DNA of 64,000 nt from Coprinellus micaceus (GCA_951394405.1 OX596335.1:3534001-3598000), one strand, 5' to 3'; numbered from the stretch's first letter, positions 1-10,933 are shown. Notes: generated by a model not told the origin, from the sequence alone. Numbers and translations: made by a program.

Positions 1-507
1 GTGAGGCGAGCGGCGCGGTCCTCGATCCAGGAGAAGATCTGGGAACAAGAGTCGATGGTTTGGGATTCGAGAAGGTCCTGGAGGACGATGAAGGGGAAGG
101 TTTGTTCGCATGCATCTGTAGTAACAGATTGTCAGAGAATTGCTTCACGCAGACGTCCGGCATCTGCACACCTTGCTCAGTGAACAACAAAACGAGGTCT
201 AGCTTGTCACGTAGCTCCTCATAGTACGCCTCGCTATTCTCGCGCAAAGCCTTTCCCTCTTTCACCTACACATCCGTTCGCTCATAAGCCTTTCGCAAGC
301 TTTGCTGTATACATTCGGACGCACCGCAAGTTTAAATATCTCGTCCTTCAATAGATACTCCCATTGATTCTTCCAATTCTCCGTGCTCGCGTGCGGCTTC
401 GCATCCGCTAAGGTAGCAGAGACGATCTCTTTCAGTTCGCCCTGGCCAGCAGGGGGTGGTGGTAATGACTCGAGGAGTTTGGCAAGGAAGGGGCGGAGGG
501 AGAACAT
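1..507 (-). CDS. THOC1: THO complex subunit 1 (THOC1/Hpr1-like), N-terminal part, runs off the window
   Basis: The THO complex couples RNA polymerase II transcription to mRNP assembly and export in the nucleus; THOC1/Hpr1 is a core subunit. The ATG is at 507 (MFSLRPFLAKLLES). Three exons join in frame: 507-313, 265-172 and 115 to the window edge. The introns are about 47 and 56 nt with GT...AG ends. The last exon reads TFPFIVLQDLLESQTIDSC followed by SQIFSWIEDRAARL. This lines up with the human THOC1 segment 'TPFVLLGDVLDCLPLDQCDTIFTFVEK', which is why I name it. Only about 135 residues are inside the window, so nothing can be said about the C-terminal death-like domain of animal THOC1. It is head-to-head with the small gene starting at 659. 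The family call is from recalled similarity, not a search. Confidence 0.78.
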
Positions 508-658
508 CGAGGTTTACATGCAACGCAGGATGGTGGAGAGTGGACAATAGCGCCGGACGGCCGTGATTGCACCCGGTAGGGTCGTTTGGTCCGTTGATGG
601 CGGCAAGGGCGTGCTGCGTCCGAGTCTGCGTCTTGCTGCATCTTAGAGCTGGACGACG
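508..658. promoter_or_regulatory. Shared 5' region of THOC1 and the 109-aa gene
   Basis: This 151-bp gap separates two divergent ATGs (507 minus, 659 plus), so it must hold both 5' UTRs and both promoters. I see no clear TATA box or binding-site repeat. Confidence 0.5.
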
Positions 659-1040
659 ATGTCGAGCTCAAATACGGGTGAGACCGCACACCGATACTCT
701 GAAAGGGACGTTCACATATTGGGGATCAGAAGGAGAATCGTCAGAGGGCTCTCTCTCTGCCGCCGAGCTCGAGCAAATCCAAGCCCTCGTCTCGCAAGAT
801 CTCAAGGCACTACTCCAGGGCGACCCCGGGGCGGACGAGATCAACTATGTCCAGATCCTACAGAGGCTGAACTCGACTGATGCAATGGCACAGGGTGTAG
901 AGTCAAAGCTGGACAACATTCTGGGGAACTTGGATGCACTGTTGGAGTCGTTAGGATCAACGGAGGAAGGGGAACCCGAGACCACGCCTGTTGCACCAAC
1001 GGAAAAGGCTACGAATGACCAGGAGAGCAAATCATCATGA
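659..1040 (+). CDS. Small acidic coiled-coil protein, 109 aa, function unknown
   Basis: The ATG at 659 opens a 19-nt first exon (MSSSNT, ending at 677). A 52-nt intron (GTGAGA...ATCAG, 678-729) then joins in frame to 730-1040. The 109-aa product has a Ser/Glu-rich start and a helical, heptad-like middle (LSAAELEQIQALVSQDLKALL, then GVESKLDNILGNLDALLESL). It ends in an acidic, Thr/Glu-rich tail. The size and amphipathic helices resemble small BLOC-1/BORC-type subunits. That is only a shape comparison and I do not recognise a family. It is divergent from THOC1 and converges on the UBP2-like gene, whose stop is 266 bp away. Confidence 0.6.
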
Positions 1041-1306
1041 AGCGTCGTTGTGATGACACCAACAAGGGAAGAATGCCTCTCACTTTACTAGATACTCCCG
1101 TCATCTGGGACAGATCTTGAGAACAAGGCTGAGTCTCTTCTTTTTTCTCTGGCAAGGAATGTCAAGTGTGCATACAATACAGATGGAGGCGATACACTGA
1201 GCTAAACAAGTAAAGAAAAATCAAAGGATGTTCGTAATGGGACTATGGCTACAGATGGGAATGGGTAGGAATGGTCAGAAACAAGACTGGGGCAGTTGCA
1301 GGCACT
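1041..1306. other. Shared 3' region of two convergent genes
   Basis: This 266-bp stretch separates the stop of the 109-aa gene from the stop of the UBP2-like gene. It is AT-richer than the coding flanks and contains the overlapping 3' UTRs. I see no other feature. Confidence 0.4.
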
Positions 1307-4300
1307 TCATGCGTCATCTAATACAAAGCGATTGACGGTTTTCACAACGTTGGATCCTTTCCTGGCGAAAACGAGCTACGAGAATATCAGTACCACAGTG
1401 GTTGTTACGCAGGGTTGCGGTGAGCTCACAAGATAAGGATTCGCAGTCGACCCGGTGGTATCCTGCAACACTTCCTCCTTCGGTACGATTGTCACGTCCG
1501 AGTCGTTATACTTAAACCACTGATCCGGCACATTAGGCAAATGGCGCGAGTAGAAAAAGTAGTGCCCGAACGATGGCGACGATCCTCGGTGAATGAACAC
1601 AGATGTCAGCTCATACGGGTGGTTTTTACTATCCTTCCACAAGTCTTCCAGTTCGTCTTTCAGCTTGTCGGCGATGTCGCGAAGCTCGTCGATTTCGCGC
1701 TGGATGCGCTGCTTCTCGTCCATAAGGTTTTGTATAAGGCCGTTTTCGATACCTGGAAGGGCGCTTTCGCGGACGGTGGCCAAGAAGCTGGAGGTGTGCT
1801 CCAGTGCAGAGCCGAAGGAGCCATTCTAAAACGGCCAACGCATAAAAGGCTGAACAGAAAGACGCAGAAAGCGGAACACACCTTCCCCTCAAGCAATATC
1901 CGAACCCGGTCCCGACAGTCATTCAGTTGCCTCTGGAGATGTCTGGACTGTATTTTCTTGCGAGGGTCTGCATTCTCCATGAACCGGTCCAAATATATCG
2001 TTTCGCCGAACTTGACGTATGCTTGAGATTTGTATGGTTGCAAGGTCTCCCGATTGAACTGGACGCGCTGTAGTTGAATTTGAAGCAACGGTGGACAATC
2101 GACAAGCGTGACCTCCATCCTTGCCTTGCCGCCCTCCCAGTCAACTACGTCGTCAAAGTACCCACTCAAGCCATCGTAGATGTCGAAACCGTCGTTTCCA
2201 ACGTTGACTGGTAGGTGCGAGAACAAGTCCTCCTTCTCGTGTATGGAGGATCGGGACGTGTGGGCAACGCCAGTGAGCCGCTGCCTCATCTTGCCATAGA
2301 ATAACCTAAGTGAAATACTTGAGCTTAAAGTTCGTCGAAAGGAACCAAAAATAGGCACGTGCCGTTTGACGACGCTGTTCCTTTCCAGTTGGCTGTCGTC
2401 AACCTTATCAAACTTCAGTAGCGCAGTTTCGATTTGAAACATGCAGTTGTCCATGCATTCTGCGACGTCGTGCTGTTTACCTTGATTCGCACTTCTTAGC
2501 GAAGCGCCACTTTGGATAGGATAGGGACATACCGAACATCATGCCACCAGAATAGTCCACTGTCTCCGGCCTGGGTTTAGGTGGGGGCGGGGGCGGCCTC
2601 TCCGGTGCAGGGGTCGCCCCCTTCATGGCAACGTCCCCATCCTTATCCGCGAGCCCCTTCACCGGCGAACTCCTATCCACCTCCATTGGCTGCGGGCTCC
2701 CTTCTCTCCTCGGACTCGATACCAGTACATAACCGTCGTCCACATCCATGACCGAGGTAGTCTTCTGTTTGTCTAGCTCCCTGCCACGTTTTCCTAGAAT
2801 TGAGCTCGTTGAGGAAGCATGGGGGAGAGGTGGCTCAGACGCTGGGATCGCAGACCCAAAGTCATCATCAACCAGTGTCGCATCGGTGTCGTTAGAGGAG
2901 TCGGACCCACCCGTGACGGCTTCGTCCTCCTCTTCGTCTCTGGATGTCACCAGAGCGAGCTTGGCGAGGTCGATGCTTGGTGTTACAGCGGGGTTTTCGC
3001 TGAACTTGAGGTCGGAGAAGAGGTTCGCGAGTTGACTTACGACTAGGCGACGTATCAGCTGAGTGCTAATATGATGGTGAGATAGTACGCACACTTTCGC
3101 GAGCGGACAATTTCCCGTCGAGTAACATGTCGACCCCCCACTCGATGCTTATTCAGATCCTCGTCAGAGAGCTTGTCTTCTCCAAGAGTCTTGTGGTCCA
3201 GATTTGCCAAGGGCGTGACAGCATCCCGGAGCTCCTTGATCGTGTAGAAGTACTGCGGTGCTGGTCAGCGAGGCGTTCACCGATGAAGGAGGGGGAGGAG
3301 CAAACCTGTAACAAGGAGTTAAGATAGCAAGTGTTTCCAAGCTGGTTGAGACCTCTAGGAAGATCGGGTCTTGTGGGCACAATGATCTCTCCCGCTATAA
3401 AATGGTGAGTAACCTGGCCGGCCTCTCAAATTTGGTGCAGTACGTACGATCCTGTCCGGTGGAGAGGAATTGGCGGAGTCGCTCACTATCGCGAGTCTCC
3501 GCGATAACACTCAAAGCCTCCCTCATCTTGTCGATTTGGGCAGTCGATTCCTCCAGCTGAGGGAACCAGGGGTTAGGGGACACAGCTGAATGGTGAGCGT
3601 GGCACTCACTCTCATGTTGAACACAGTAATCAGCATCTCATCGTCAGTCTCCTTCGGGATCTCCAGCGTGTTGTACGCTTGGTCAGGGTTCATCTTGTTC
3701 TTCTCGGTCTCCCAAACGTTCATCAGCCTGACGCTCTCCCTTGCCTCGGCCAGTAGCTTCAGGGCTTCATTTGCCCGACGCTGAGTCTCGGCGCAAGTAT
3801 CGGGGTCCCTCCACGCCCGCTTTATGAGCTCTTTCCAAGCGTTCTCCACGAAATCGTCCTCAATGTCCTCATCATACTCTAGACGTATGTCTCCGTCATG
3901 GCCAAATCCAAGTGTCCGGGCAGCATCCTCGACTTCGTAAACGCTGAACCGGGACCGGGACTGTTCCATGACGATCAGCTCTTGGATTTGGGGAGGACAA
4001 CTTCCGGTGCTCGTGAGGGTGTTTGCAATGGAGGAGAGGTAGGTGAAGTATCTTGACGTTCCGGCAGGGTCACAGCGGCATTGGGAAAGATACGCGAAGG
4101 TCAGGAGCTCTTAGGGAGGTGCATCAGCTTACTGTGAAATCAACACAACGAGAATGCGCACCAGCAGAGAAGGTAGTGGGTGTTAAACCTAGTCCGCGCC
4201 ACTCATCGTGCAATTTCCGAACTTGGTCTAGCGCAGGGTCCTGCAGCTCCCCACGAGCGATTTGGTCAGGATGTGCACCAATCCCAGTTTGGTACATCTC

Positions 4301-6116
4301 TCTCGCATTGTCGATTGTGATGTACAGTTGTTGGCCATTGTGCCCTCGGAATGCAGTAGCTTGACACCAGAGAGCACATTAGCTGAAAGTCTTCGGGTCG
4401 TAAACAGGACGGATAAAAAATGACTTACGATTGGCCTTTCGGTACTCTTGCAACCAAGCACCCAACTCCACCCATGATCGAAGGAGCCTCGCTCGGCTTT
4501 CAGGGCCATGCGGGTCGGAGGGGTCGGTCCCGGGAGACATCAGAGTCTGGTCTTGAGTACCGCTTTGTACGCTCTCCCTGAATCCTAAGTTTTCGAAAAT
4601 CTTCTTGACGGTGACACTATACCCCAACTTTTGCTGAAACCCAGAACTCTTGATCTTGATGAGACGGTTGTTGCCTTTGAACATCTTGTTCTCGATCGCA
4701 CTAAATGTTGTTGGTCAGGAACCCATGGATGGAGAGAAAGTCCGGGGCTCACACCAGGAATGTCTCAATGGCGACGGATACAGTCACCTCACCCGACTTT
4801 CCGACCGTTGGGTTTTGTTTCTTGTCGCGATACAGTTCGTCCAAGTACTTCCTTTGTATAACGCCAGGAATCAGGGGCGAAACGGTACAGTAAAGCCCGC
4901 ACTGGCAACACATGTACAAGTCCATCAGCATGCCCTCGGAATCGCCTGAAGACTCGCTTCCGCTCTCCTCTTCCTCGTCGGCGCGTAATTTGTCCATGTT
5001 ATTGACGATGGTCTTGCCCCTCCGTTTGCTTTTCAGAGCATCCTGGGCTACCCATGGGTCTTCCGTGTACGGAGGAGTGAGCTTGTGAGAGTCGACAGCC
5101 TTTTCGTAGCGATGGAAGTGGTGGGTCTTATTTCTGGGCCCATAGGGCGAATCATCTGTGAGGCAGTTCGTTACGCGCCGGCGGCGGGTCTGATCAGGGA
5201 TATGGCAGTGTGGCGGAGGAGTGAATGATGCTGCAAATGGAGGAGGCACAGTTGAGTTTTTCCAAGAAAGTATCACCCAGCCGTTCTCCTTGGGACAGAA
5301 GTACGCGTTCGGGTGTGGGAGAGCAGACCGGACTTCTTCCTCCGATGGATAATAGGCCGGGTACTCGGCGCTTAGGGAAGAAGTTGTTGATACAGGGAGA
5401 GCAGAATGAGGAGGCTGTGGTGGCGTTGAGGCAAAACCTCCGGACTGGTCGGGTCGAGCTGTAGATGGCGGGTTCGAGGGTGGCGGTTGAGGCGTGCTAG
5501 ATATATGCACAGAGAACAGGGAGTGATGCGGGTTGTGCAGCTCGTCTGCGAGCAATGGGGCAAGCATTCCGGGGCCAGGCCGTTTCCACTTCTCCCTCTC
5601 TTGCGGGTTCCACCAGCCCATTTCTTCCCTGTCATTGCGACCATCGATAGGAACATCGTGCTTTGGCGTGCTAAGGAAGTCCATGTCAAAGTTGCTCGAC
5701 GAACCTGGGGCGTCCCAGGTCGTATTCCAGCCAGTGCCATCCCACCCATTGTTGCGACTTCCAGCATCCCATCCGTCATCCTCCGCCGAGATGAGAGGCG
5801 GTATGGCATCCTCCATTTGCGTGTCTTCGATCACCAACTCTGGCTCCCGATAGGCGTTGTAGTCGTACGCATCATACCGCGGCGGCTCTGCTGCCTGGGT
5901 AACGTAGTTGCCGAGGTTAGAGGGTTTGGATCGAGAAGGGAGGGGCGGTGCCGCTTTGACTGAGCTGCTTGTGCTCGGCGTGCCATAGAAGGTGGACGCT
6001 TCTATGGCCCGCTGAGCTGGGCGTTGGACTGGGGTGGTTGGTCGGGGCGAGGCCACGGCTCCTGGAGTCGGCAATGGACGACTCGGACGTGCTTTCGGGG
6101 GGTCTGAGCTCTCCAT
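1307..6116 (-). CDS. UBP2: UBP2-type ubiquitin carboxyl-terminal hydrolase (USP25/28 class)
   Basis: Cysteine protease that removes ubiquitin, notably K63 chains in yeast Ubp2. The ATG is at 6116 (MESSDPPKARPSRPLPTPG). The first ~330 residues are Pro/Ser-rich and probably disordered. A Cys-containing segment (MCCQCGLYCTVSPLIPG) follows. The catalytic Cys box LNQLGNTCYLNSLLQ lies near 3310-3355. RPT-like UCH repeat sequence typical of Ubp2 (YNTLEIPKETDDEMLITVF) is near 3620-3690. The His box GHYFFYSRHLPNVPDQWFKY is near 1510-1570. The long frame seems to end at 1376. However, a GTGAGC...CTCGTAG intron after TGSTANPYL gives the family-typical ending LVFAR..., with the stop at 1307-1309. Around ten introns interrupt the gene; I resolved only some. 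Expected to act in the cytosol on Rsp5-type ligase substrates, from family knowledge. Confidence 0.85.
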
Positions 6117-6501
6117 TTCACTGCTTGACCCGGTTAGATTATCGGAGAGTGTAATCGGGACGAGGACGAACAGGCGTTCTGGCGCGAGACCGGGTTCAGG
6201 GAAGATGGAGTGACGAGGATCAAAGATAACTTGGACAATTCAAATCTCTAGCGTCTATTCTCCCTTGTAGACAGATCTAGGATTTCGGGGGGTCGTCGCG
6301 GTCGAGGAGAGAGCTCGGAAGGCTCATCCACTTGCAGTTCATCGCTCGCACTGATTACGTCAGCCATCACTGGCACTGGTCTCGCCACACAGAGCGCCCA
6401 TCGTCGTAGCGCAACGCCCACCAGCCCTCTAGACGGGTATCACGATAAGATAGTAATAGGTATACAATTGACTCGCAGTATTCTGTCGGATTAAGTATCC
6501 C
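6117..6501. other. Intergenic: UBP2 5' side and oxidoreductase 3' side
   Basis: 385 bp between the UBP2-like start and the oxidoreductase stop, both on the minus strand. It should hold the UBP2-like promoter and 5' UTR. No additional gene or repeat is evident. Confidence 0.4.
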
Positions 6502-7892
6502 TCACTTGGGGGGATCAATCGCGATGATGACCTTGCCTGTCGTCTTTCCTGTGGTCAAGTCCCGCTGCGCGTCCTGAACCCCCTCCGCTGAGAAAGGGTA
6601 TTCCTTGAAAATGCTGACCTTCAGTTCACCAGATTCGACCAGCTTGAAAAGTTTGTTGCCGTAGTAATCGGCCTCCTCCGGTTCAGCAATGTAACCGTAC
6701 AGCCTACATATACAGGGGTATACGGGTCAACGACTGCAACACGGCGGGTGAAATGGACGTGAACTCACGTTGGTCGGAGGAGCCTCACGTTCTTGGGGAC
6801 GAGCTTGAAGATGGAAAACGGTGGGATGGCGCCAGATGCGTTTCCTACCGCCACGATTGTACCCTTCCTCTTTATCATCTCGAAGTCTGCGTCAAACCTA
6901 CGAAGAGGGGGTTCACGTCACCAACTGACACCACAACCGACGGCAGCGCGAATCCTTACGTGTCTTTTCCAACCCCATCGAAAATAGCATCGACACCCTG
7001 CCCGTTGGTGATCTCAAGGACGCGCTTAACCGTGTCCTCGCTCTTGTATAGGATGACATGGTCGGCACCGTGAGCCTTGGCGAGCTCAGCTTTCTCGGGG
7101 GTCGAGGTCGTCCCAATCACGGTCGCACCAGCCGCCTTGATGAACTGGGTAAAGAGCAAGCCGAGTCCACCCGCGACAGTGTGGACGAGGATAACGTCGC
7201 CCTTCTTGACCTTATATGCCTCTTCGGTGAAGGTCGCGACGGTCAAGCCCTGGAGGAGGGCCGCAGCGGCGACCCTAGTGGGAACACCTTCGGGAACAGC
7301 GAATACATGCTTCCATGAAACACTAATGTAGGTTGCGTGCGACCCATTGAAATCCTTGGGTTGTGAACGGTGCATGAGAACGCGTTCATTGTGCACACAA
7401 TTGGATACGGACTCACGGCTGCAACCTTGCCCCCAACCTTGTATCCCTGCTTTTGGAAGACCGGGTGGTTTAAAACCGCTTCGTCGGTAGGCAGCGCGAC
7501 GACAGTCCCCGCCGTCTCTTTGCCAATCCCGGCAGGGAACTCCTTCAACGGGTAGAGGCCACCTCTAAATAGCCGCCCAAGCGTCAACACGGCGATAAGA
7601 TAAGATTGAGTAGTAGGGGCCTCCCTACTCGCCTAAAGTAAGTGTCGATGAAGTTCACCCCTCCGTACTCGACCTGCCACAATATCAGTACAGAAGATAC
7701 GACCTAGGCAACGAGGCATACCTTAATCAAGAACTCGTCGGGCTTCTGCTGAGGGAAGGGGCGGGTCGTCTTCTGGATGACTTCGATACCGCCCGTCTGC
7801 ATTCCTCTTCATCAGCATCAGCCCCAATTCATACTACAATCGCGTACATGAGGAATGGTGATGGCCTCAACGGTTTGAGGGAGAGAAGACAT
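6502..7892 (-). CDS. Zeta-crystallin-type NADPH:quinone oxidoreductase (medium-chain reductase)
   Basis: Cytosolic NADPH-dependent one-electron quinone reductase of the zinc-free MDR/zeta-crystallin family. The ATG at 7892 starts MSSLPQTVEAITIPH. Several exons follow. They include VEYGGVNFIDTYFR (substrate-side GroES-like fold), FPAGIGKETAGTVVALP, and the nucleotide-binding turn HTVAGGLGLLFTQFIKAAGA, a variant of the AxxGGVG motif. After these come VIGTTSTPEKAELAKAHGAD and VDAIFDGVGKDT. The last exon is LYGYIAEPEEADYYGNKLF and ends TGKVIIAIDPPK at the stop 6502-6504. No catalytic-zinc Cys/His cluster is visible, as expected. Introns are 50-70 nt. Family placement is secure; the physiological substrate cannot be read from sequence. 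Confidence 0.88.
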
Positions 7893-8070
7893 TTTGAGGG
7901 AAGAGAGCGGGCGTATGTGTAGACGAAACAGCTGACTTCTGGCCCTTAATGAAGCAAGGAACGACCGGTGCTTGTGTGACGACATGATTGCGTTGGATCA
8001 CTCAGCGGGTGTTTATACCGTCCCGCCGCACCATCTGACTAATTGAAGCTCAGACCCTCAATGTCCGCAG

Positions 8071-8585
8071 CTATAGTGGTTCTTCCAACATCATCGTAAC
8101 GATCCTCGCAATGGTGTGAGAGGTTCGGTTCTTGTGCCTGTGTCGAACTCGGCGCTGAGCCTCTTGTAACCCCTTCCATCTTGCTCTAGGTTTAGTGGTA
8201 TTCAGTGATTTGGTAGACAGTGCGCTTGAAAGAAGCAGCGTTTTTGGCAAATACCGCTCTTCAGCATGCGTCCTCAAATCCGTTTAGCAACCAATGTGAC
8301 TAACCATCTATCAATATCGATACATGTTCTCATGGTTCCGGGTCGACTTTGACCCCCAAACTTGCCAGTGTCCTTCCCACCCGTCATGTCTCTGCGTGCC
8401 CAGGCCTGCCCCACGCCCGATGCGCAAGAGGATGTCCTTGCGGTGCTCCCTGTATATGGCAAACCTTGTCAGTCGAACGTACTCGCGGGAATTCAAGGCT
8501 ACTCACGCATCCTGCCAAGCTTCTCTGCAATCTCGATGCCACTGCCAGGAAGGAAGGGACTTGCGACAGGGGATGGCTTGGACAT
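8071..8585 (-). CDS. Possible three-exon small gene, 125 aa, unrecognised
   Basis: A minus-strand model starts at ATG 8585 and uses exons 8585-8507, 8449-8305 and 8224-8071. The junctions GTGAGT...TACAG and GTTAGT...TCAAG give one continuous 126-codon frame, since exon lengths sum to 378. The product begins MSKPSPVASPFLPGSGIEIA, has a Gly/Arg-rich middle and a basic tail (RRVRHRHKNRTSHT). It matches no family I know. A competing frame of the middle exon (EHRKDILLRIGRGAGLG) looks at least as protein-like but does not splice in. The model rests only on splice signals and frame. Confidence 0.3.
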
Positions 8586-8941
8586 CACAGCTCATTGCGA
8601 CAGACCCATAGGAGAGGTGAATGGGCAGAAGTTTGTCGCCCTTGCGACATGATCCCCTTGACCCCCGATGGTGGGGGGCCATTGCCATACGCCGCATGAA
8701 CTGACCAACCCATGTTGCCCCTGACATTCGTGAACGCAGGAGGCCGTATGTGTCCGACATCTTTTTGTATGGGGGCTGCCATCCGTGGCCGTGAAACTGC
8801 CCATGTTAGAAACTGCTATGACATCGCTGGCAAGCTAAAGAGAGAACACAAATCCGAGTCGGTTGGTAGAGACTCAAACCTTGAAGTCCCATAATAGTAG
8901 AGCATATGTACACCCTTGAATCCTACCTTCACCCTAGATTC
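8586..8941. other. Intergenic between PTP stop and possible small gene
   Basis: 356 bp with several short overlapping open frames on both strands, none with convincing protein features. It probably holds the 3' UTR of the phosphatase and upstream sequence of the small gene, if that gene is real. Confidence 0.35.
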
Positions 8942-10186
8942 CTACCTGAACAAATCCAGGAGCATCTCATACATCAATACAATCTGCTCCTGGCGGTCGA
9001 GCATCCTCTGTCTTTGCTCTCTCAACGAGTCAACCTCCTGAGCTACCAAATCGTACTTGAATCGATCCGGTAGTGTCCCAAGGGCCGATGGAGGTATCAC
9101 GGCGGATGGGGTTGCAAACGCAGGTGGTGGGAGTTCCCCAAGTTGGCGGAGGACCGAGGAGAGGCAAATGAAGGACCCTGTGCGCCCAACACCAGCTGAG
9201 CATCCAACGATAATAGGTGGATCTGGGTCCAGCCTCCCGGATCCATCGTTAACAGGTGGATAGGACGCGAGAGAGGCATCGCGGTTTATGCGGTCGGCAA
9301 GGCGGATGAAGTGGTATAAGCTGATTCGGTCCTCGTCCTGTGGCACGCCATGGTCTGGCCAGGAAGTGTACAGGAGATGCGTGAAGACAACCCGAGCGTC
9401 ACGATGTTCGCCATATTTGTCTTGCCCATCCTCGTTTTCTTCAAGGTCCATGTAGTCGAAATTCTCTGGATCGCGAGGAGGGGGATTAGATAGAGGGGTG
9501 ATGGAGATGGTGCTCTTCACTGCGTGAGCTTCTCCGATCGTTTCTAAATTGAGTAGGGCGACTTTGAAAGCTGAGTATGTGGGGGAATCCTCTTCCGCGG
9601 GTACAATGATATACTTGCCCACAGTGTTTGGAAAGTAGGCGTGCGCCTTTCTCCGTCCACCTTCAACAATGTTGGTCAGCTGCACGACCGTTCGAACCTG
9701 GGTTGTGGGATAGGAAGGATAGGAAGCAGGGGAGAGCAGGGAGGTCGGCGGGCGCGTAACAGGCTGGGTGACCAAGCTGAGGAACGTATGTGCCGTGTTT
9801 GGTAGAGGTGCCTGAGATGCAATCCACCACTTGTGCCCGTGCTTCTCCAGCACCCAGCTCGCATTAAGGTAGTGCCCTTCGCTCGATGTAGGGTCACTGT
9901 TTGGCACGGTCACCCGGTTGCGGTCGTAGGGTTCGAGCTGGTAGTACCGATTCCGTCCACTGTTCTCGTTGCTAGCCCCACCCTGCACAGAGTAATGGGC
10001 TGCAGGAGCTGGATCTGCGGAAGGTTTGGGCTTTGAGGAACCCCTGCGGGTGTCGCTCATACGAGACGAGTTCCGTGCGATATCGCGTTTGGTCTCGCGA
10101 TTGGTGAGGGTCTGCACGACGGAGCGGACGTACTCGCCGTCGTAGACAGCAGCTAGCCAGTCGGGCGTGGATCTCGAGTTTGACAT
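8942..10186 (-). CDS. Classical protein tyrosine phosphatase with atypical GC(X)5R signature
   Basis: A single-exon 414-aa cysteine phosphatase expected to remove phosphate from tyrosines, probably on MAPK-type targets as for yeast Ptp2/Ptp3. The frame is open further upstream, but the first good ATG is at 10186 (MSNSRSTPDWLAAVYDGEYV). Family landmarks in order are YQLEPYDRNRV (pTyr-loop region), GHYLNASWV and WWIASQAPLPNT (usually FIATQGP). Next come the WPD loop TSWPDHGVPQDED, the P-loop IIVGCSAGVGRTGSF and the Q-loop region QRMLDRQEQIVLMY. The Cys, Arg, WPD Asp and Q-loop Gln are present. The P-loop His that normally precedes the Cys is Gly (codon GGA). It is divergent from the NR2C2AP-like gene. 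Confidence 0.88.
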   Translation of the reverse strand: MSNSRSTPDWLAAVYDGEYVRSVVQTLTNRETKRDIARNSSRMSDTRRGSSKPKPSADPAPAAHYSVQGGASNENSGRNRYYQLEPYDRNRVTVPNSDPTSSEGHYLNASWVLEKHGHKWWIASQAPLPNTAHTFLSLVTQPVTRPPTSLLSPASYPSYPTTQVRTVVQLTNIVEGGRRKAHAYFPNTVGKYIIVPAEEDSPTYSAFKVALLNLETIGEAHAVKSTISITPLSNPPPRDPENFDYMDLEENEDGQDKYGEHRDARVVFTHLLYTSWPDHGVPQDEDRISLYHFIRLADRINRDASLASYPPVNDGSGRLDPDPPIIVGCSAGVGRTGSFICLSSVLRQLGELPPPAFATPSAVIPPSALGTLPDRFKYDLVAQEVDSLREQRQRMLDRQEQIVLMYEMLLDLFR

Positions 10187-10340
10187 GGATTTCGAGCAGC
10201 AGTGGAGGAGTGTGAAGATGATGGGTGAACCTGTGAAGGACTCGGAGGGGTGGGCGCCAACCCGGAGAAGGGGTTTCCCACGCGCCAGTGGGACCTGCAA
10301 AACTGCACCTGCTCCGTCTTGACCCCAGCCAAACAAAGGG
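10187..10340. promoter_or_regulatory. Shared 5' region of PTP and NR2C2AP-like gene
   Basis: 154 bp between divergent ATGs. The phosphatase reading frame stays open through it on the minus strand, so a longer N-terminus cannot be fully excluded. That is unlikely, because the region would overlap the other gene's first exon. Confidence 0.45.
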
Positions 10341-10835
10341 ATGAGCGATCTCAAACCCCTTCTCGATGGGGCCACGATAAAAGTCAGCTCTACTCTCGAC
10401 AAGTCGGTGGGGAAAAAATACTTGACAGACAAGAATGTTGAGACGTGCTGGACATCGCAGCAGGTCTGCACTTCCCGCCCATGTTCTCCCACCGCAATGC
10501 TCACGACTCCGTAGGGACTGCCGCAATATATCCAAGCCAACTTCAAAGATACCAAAGTGAACCCTGTGCGGTTGTCGTTCACCTTCCAGGGAGGATTCGT
10601 TGGGACGAGATGTGTGGTTCAGGCACAGGGTGGCTCTTCGGAATGGACGACCTTCACAGAGCTGTTCCCTGAGGATGTGAACCGGCAACAGACCTTCGAC
10701 CTCCCCACGATCGAGGGGACTCAATGGGGAGATGGAATGGGTGCCATAAAACTCGTCTTCGAACAGAGCTCAGACTTTTTCGGACGAATCACGGTGTACG
10801 ACTTGACACTCGAGGGCCATTTCGTCGCGGCCTGA
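10341..10835 (+). CDS. NR2C2AP-like protein (galactose-binding-like fold), 147 aa
   Basis: Two exons, 10341-10463 and 10515-10835, flank a 51-nt GTCTGC...CGTAG intron and give 148 codons in frame. The ATG begins MSDLKPLLDGATIKVSSTLD. Matches to human nuclear receptor 2C2-associated protein run through the whole length: KVSSTLDKS...KYLTDKNVETCWTSQQ, then RLSFTFQGGFVGTR, FTELFPEDVNRQQTFDLP and SSDFFGRITVYDLTLEGHF. The human protein has VSSVLNRN, ETCWNSDQG, FQGGFSSR, FYPEDNNSLQTFPIP and DFFGRVVIYHLRVLGE. The fold is an F5/8-type discoidin-like beta sandwich. In fungi there is no TR4 nuclear receptor, so the ancestral role is unknown. It converges on mS45 with only 98 bp between the stops. Confidence 0.82.
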
Positions 10836-10933
10836 AGGTTATGTGTATCATATATCATCTCTAGAATCGGTGTATTATGGCTGTAGCCATCCAAGGGAAT
10901 TATATAAAACAATGCGTAACGAGTAGGGGTATA

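Noticed and set aside
9972..10724. 250-codon minus-strand open frame overlapping the PTP start
   Set aside because: It is in a different frame from the phosphatase, has no domain, and overlaps the well-supported NR2C2AP-like gene.
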